64,000 nucleotides of DNA from Symbiodinium natans (taxonomy: Eukaryota > Sar > Dinophyceae > Suessiales > Symbiodiniaceae): contig CAJNDS010002612.1 in assembly GCA_905221605.1 (NCBI GenBank), positions 937,436 to 1,001,435 of the forward strand. The letters are read 5' to 3'. Below the pieces are notes generated by a model. That model did not search any database. It worked only from the letters and a program-made list of their open reading frames with translations, and was not told the DNA's origin. Within the stretch, counting starts at the first letter, position 1. The number at the start of each line of letters is the position of its first letter. The translations under genes were made by a program, and so were the position numbers. Shown here in pieces: positions 60,877 to 64,000 of the stretch.

Positions 60877-61434
60877 GTGGACAGTTTATTTAGAGCTTTG
60901 TAGGGCTCAGGGTTTAGGTCTAGGTGATTCTAAATGAATTAGGATAGAGTTTTGGGCAGTTTGTAGTATCAAACAATTGGGGTTATCGTGGGGATGGTGT
61001 TGGTAGTAGAGCTTCCTCCCCATGCCCTAAACCCCAAAGCCTAAACCCTTCGAAGAGATTGTTCCGGGTTCAGGGCTGACATGTACTCTGGCTGAGGCGT
61101 TTAGGCCATGAGCCGTACGGTCAACAGAGTTCCAGGGAAGCTCTATAAGCCCCCATGCCCCAAACCCCTGCAGACCCTAAACCCTCAACCCATGTCTTCA
61201 AAAGCCGTACCACCCTAAACCCGAAACCCCACACCCTAAACCCCACAAAAGGTTCGTTTTAAACGCCTGGACGAGGCCTCAAGTCCTTGCTTACGGTTTA
61301 GGGTCTCTAGCAGTTGGTCATGAGCATGGGATAAGACACAGAACAACGTGATGTGTGGCATAGCTGGATATGTACCCAGATCTTTCAAACTAGGTTGGTT
61401 CTGTGGGCTATGGCTTCGGGTTGATGAGCCCTAA

Positions 61435-61580
61435 ACCCTAAACCATAAACCCTAAACCCTAAACCCTAAACCCTAAACCCTCAACCCTAAACCCTAATCC
61501 CTAAACCCTAAACCCTAAACCCTAAACCCTACACCCTAAACCCTAAACCCTAAACCCCAAACCCCAAACCCCAAACCCTA
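61435..61580 (-). repeat. CCCTAAA array with variants
   Basis: About 20 units; the last few are CCCCAAA. Confidence 0.93.
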
Positions 61581-61607
61581 AACCCCGAGCCCAGCCACAG
61601 CTTGCAG

Positions 61608-62140
61608 GTTTGCTGAGCATGGAGCTCATGGCTTCGGTGGACCAATGGCGAGCACCAAACGGACCCTGGCGGAGTGCCAGGCAGATCGGGGTTTAGGGGT
61701 TTGGGGTTTAGGGTTTAGGGGTTTAGGGATTTAGGGGCTTAGGGGCTTCGGGGTTTAGGGGCTTAGGGGCTTAGGGGTTTAGGGGCTTGGGGCTTAGGGT
61801 TGGGGATGTTGGAAGCTGAGACGCGACTGCTGTGAGTTGTGAGGTGGAGTTGTTTTGTTGATTTAAACGAATTTCCTGCATCGACTGTAAACTTCAGACT
61901 TATGATTCCTACAAGCTCTTAAACGTATGAAGGACTAATATGACTCCACCCCATGCTTATCATGCACACAACATAGCCTCCTTGCCGTCTTCGGCTTGGA
62001 AAAATGGAGCGCTTGACCCTAAGCCCTAAACCCTGAACTACCCTCTTCTGCCTGAAGGCATGCAAAACCCCAACTCTGTGACCACAAAGAGCTTCCGAAA
62101 GCTCGAATACGCTGACAAAGGCCTACGAAAGTCCTGCTGA
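61608..62140 (+). CDS. Gene end, two exons
   Basis: Exon 61608-61690 (CACAGCTTGCAG) reads FAEHGAHGFGGPMASTKRTL then AECQADR, ending G|GTTTAGGGG. Exon 62058-62140 (acceptor CTACCCTCTTCTGCCTGAAG) adds GC for Gly, then reads MQNPNSVTTKSFRKLEYADK then GLRKSC and TGA. Phases 1 plus 2 agree over a 367-base intron rich in TTTAGGGG units. Basic C-terminus ending in Cys; function unknown. Confidence 0.6.
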
Positions 62141-62334
62141 TATTCCGAAGGTGGACAGCCCCTTGGCACGATTAGCTCCAGCAGTTCGGATTTGTGTGGG
62201 TTTGGGGTTTAGGGCTCTGGCCCGAAGACTTATATGTAGTTCCGTTCATCTCGTTCCTCTTCCGGAGTATTTGTGCGACGCAGAAAAAAGCAGGCACAGA
62301 TGAGCCGTTCGGAAGGCCGTAGGCTCTGGGCTTT

Positions 62335-62465
62335 GGGCAGTGAGTATATGAGGGGGGGACCCCCAATATTGACCCCCCCCCCCCCCCCAAACAGTAGGAT
62401 GTCCGTATAAGAAGGACCCCAATAAGTTACCCCGATTTTCGGAAACCCCCATTTGCCCAATTTTG
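62335..62465. mobile_element. Family D element
   Basis: GGGGGGGACCCCCAATATTG to AACAGTAGGATGTCCGTATA and TTACCCCGATTTTCGGAAAC, like the 9612 copy with a C run inside. Several minus frames here are shadows. Confidence 0.65.
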
Positions 62466-62718
62466 GCCCATATGCGTGGGGCCCGGGGCCTTATAAATTC
62501 CGGGGTGGATGACCTTTTCAAAAGGGCCCCGACTATTGTGATGTATCTTTCGGAGTCGGAAGCAAGGTAGACATGATGTAAGGATGGCTTGCGATTCATC
62601 AAGCAGCATCAAGCGCCTTCATCTAGTTCTTGCCGATGCTGTTCCTGAAGCTCTCGCTTTGGGGGGAAACCCTAAACCCTAAACCCTAAACCCTAAACCC
62701 TAAACCCTTCTGTTGCAG

Positions 62719-62760
62719 ACTTGGGATGTTCAAGTTCTCCGGACTACAGACTGCAGACGG
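62719..62760 (+). CDS. Short exon
   Basis: Acceptor CCCTTCTGTTGCAG; frame TWDVQVLRTTDCRR, ending CGG|GTTTGGGG in phase 0. Confidence 0.5.
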
Positions 62761-62996
62761 GTTTGGGGTGTAGGAGCCAAGACTCAGAAGGATTCAAGGC
62801 ATGCAAGGGTAGTTCTCTAAGTTAGTTTAGGGTTTGGGGTTTAGGGTTTAGGGGTTTTGGGTTTAGGGTTTAGGGTTTAGGGTTTAGGGTGCAGGATCCG
62901 CCTTTTTCTGCAGCACCCCTTAAGTACAGGGCTAATCCGCCACTCTGCAGGGTTAAAGGGCGCCCCACCCCTCAGAAGTAAGCGTGGCAAGCCAAG

Positions 62997-63057
62997 GGAT
63001 ACCAGGAAAGCCTCCACTTCTCCATGTCGACATGAAAGCCGAGGCAGGATTCATCGG
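62997..63057 (+). CDS. Exon with LHVDM motif and GC donor
   Basis: GCCAAG acceptor; frame IPGKPPLLHVDMKAEAGFI, ending GG|GCCTTAG. Similar core to the exon at 9321. A small piece at 62951-62976 (VKGRPTPQ, GTAAGC donor) lies upstream but does not match in phase. Confidence 0.45.
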
Positions 63058-63301
63058 GCCTTAGTGACTCGGGGCCTAAACCCTACAGCCCCAGACCACA
63101 GATCACACAACCCCAAACCCTAGAACCCTGGAGCCCCTACCTCTAAACCCTGGATCCTTACCCTAATTTTTAGGGTGTAGGGCCCTAGGCCCTAAGCCAC
63201 CCCACACCCCACGCCACCCTAACTAATGAAGGGATCTATGGTTTAGGCTTTGGGGTAGTTCCGCTGCGGAACAGGAGCCCACAATTCCATGGAAGACGCA
63301 G

Positions 63302-63430
63302 ATCTCACAACAATTTGGCGGGTTGCTGTGGATTTCAAAGTTTAAGACTTCGTGGAAGCGTCGACGTCGAAAAGATGCATGCTCCTTCCCCAAGGCTCCT
63401 CGATCTATAACCCGAAGAAACGGATTTGGG
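63302..63430 (+). CDS. Basic exon, unidentified
   Basis: GAAGACGCAG acceptor; frame ISQQFGGLLWISKFKTSWKR, RRRKDACSFPKAPRSITRRN then GFG, ending at GTATCC. Highly basic RRRRK could be a nuclear-targeting stretch. Confidence 0.5.
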
Positions 63431-63593
63431 GTATCCTAACCCTAAATAAACCCTATAGTCACGAATCCCTATTTCCGAACCCCTATTCACTAAACCCCGA
63501 AACCTCGTCACTCAACCCGAAACCCTGAACCCAAAACCCTAAACCCTAAACTCTAACCCCTAAACCCTAAACCCAACCGCCGCGACCTCCAAG

Positions 63594-63636
63594 CCTTCAC
63601 ACGCCTCAAGCCTACACACTGGGACCTCCGGCTAGG
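63594..63636 (+). CDS. Short exon
   Basis: CTCCAAG acceptor; frame FTRLKPTHWDLRL, ending GG|GTTTAGGG; the frame is open upstream (NRRDLQA). Confidence 0.4.
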
Positions 63637-64000
63637 GTTTAGGGCTTAGGGCTTAGGGCTTAGGGCTTAGGGTTTAGGGTTTAGGGTTTAGGGTTTCGGG
63701 TTCAGTGTTTAGGGTTTAGGGTTTGTAGGGTTTGTAGGGTTTATATAGGGTTTAGGGCTCATGGGCTCACGATCCTACAGGCTTGAGCGTTCAAGGCCTT
63801 TTGGCTTTGGGGCCTTTCAGGTTTAAGGTTAGGGTTGAGGGGTTTAGGGGGCGTTTGGGGGTTTAGGAGTGCATTTGGGGCGTTTAGGGTTTTAAGGCTT
63901 AAGGCTTAGGGGTTTCGGGCTTTGGGCTTTGGGTTTTTGGGTTGAAGGTCGTGGGGGTTTAGGGTCAATCAGGGGTTGGGGGGTTCAGGTTCCATTGTGA
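63637..64000 (+). repeat. Degenerate telomere-type units
   Basis: TTTAGGG, CTTAGGG, TTGTAGGG and TTTGGGG units continue to the window end with no clear exon. Confidence 0.7.

Noticed and set aside
62172-62612. Four overlapping minus-strand frames
   Set aside because: They cross a family D element and its C run; no coherent protein.

Overview
This window looks like nuclear DNA of a eukaryotic alga or protist whose telomere repeat is of the TTTAGGG (Arabidopsis) type. Hundreds of copies of TTTAGGG/CCCTAAA and close variants are scattered through all 64 kb, in both orientations, as arrays of 2 to about 27 units. Between them lie short coding exons, mostly 20-180 bases, usually with an AG acceptor and a GT or GC donor. 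Intron-borne inverted-repeat elements, apparent GC donors, AG|G acceptors and the repeat type fit a dinoflagellate best. Another alveolate alga (for example a chromerid), a cryptophyte or a green alga is not excluded. Nothing bacterial, organellar or viral was seen.

No exon could be tied to a named gene. Recognisable qualities include LamG-like sheets (about 24.0-24.9 kb), a Lys/Ala/Pro histone-H1-like tail (51.5 kb), Arg/Ser-rich segments (17.8 and 49.1 kb), Cys-rich modules (26.5 and 31.7 kb), a multi-pass membrane protein (56.9-58.5 kb) and a charged coiled-coil-like exon (60.0 kb). Several gene ends are convincing because exon phases agree and a stop follows: 19.8-20.1, 20.3-20.6, 21.2-22.4, 30.6-30.7, 48.5-48.8, 52.2-52.3, 57.2-58.5 and 61.6-62.1 kb. 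Nearly all supported exons read on the plus strand; 43.6-43.8 kb is a minus-strand exception.

The most interesting layer is what separates the exons. (1) Telomere-type arrays in TTTAGGG orientation seem to act as complete introns: the repeat itself supplies the donor (G|GTTTAGGG) and the acceptor (TTTAG|). (2) At least five families of short inverted-repeat elements (called A to E here, 60-190 bp) are present, and families A, B and probably C carry GT and AG in their terminal repeats and interrupt open frames in phase. They behave like introner elements. (3) Telomere repeats are inserted inside, or join the edges of, these elements.

Layout: 0-9 kb mostly arrays, a duplicated block (2.3-3.3 kb) and scattered exons; 9-15 kb exons of at least two genes; 15-22.8 kb exon-rich, with A and B introns; 23-29 kb LamG-like exons, a poly-G dispersed repeat, an 8-mer telomere-variant array and fold-backs; 29-35 kb exons; 35.3-36.2 kb a roughly 48-bp minisatellite; 36-44 kb sparse exons, AT microsatellites and an AT-rich anomaly (41.5-42.4 kb); 44-55 kb exons and many elements; 55-64 kb exon-rich.

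Limits: translations, splice sites and element borders were read by eye. In GC-rich sequence short windows are often open in two frames, so single exons are tentative. Confidence is higher where two or more exons join in phase.
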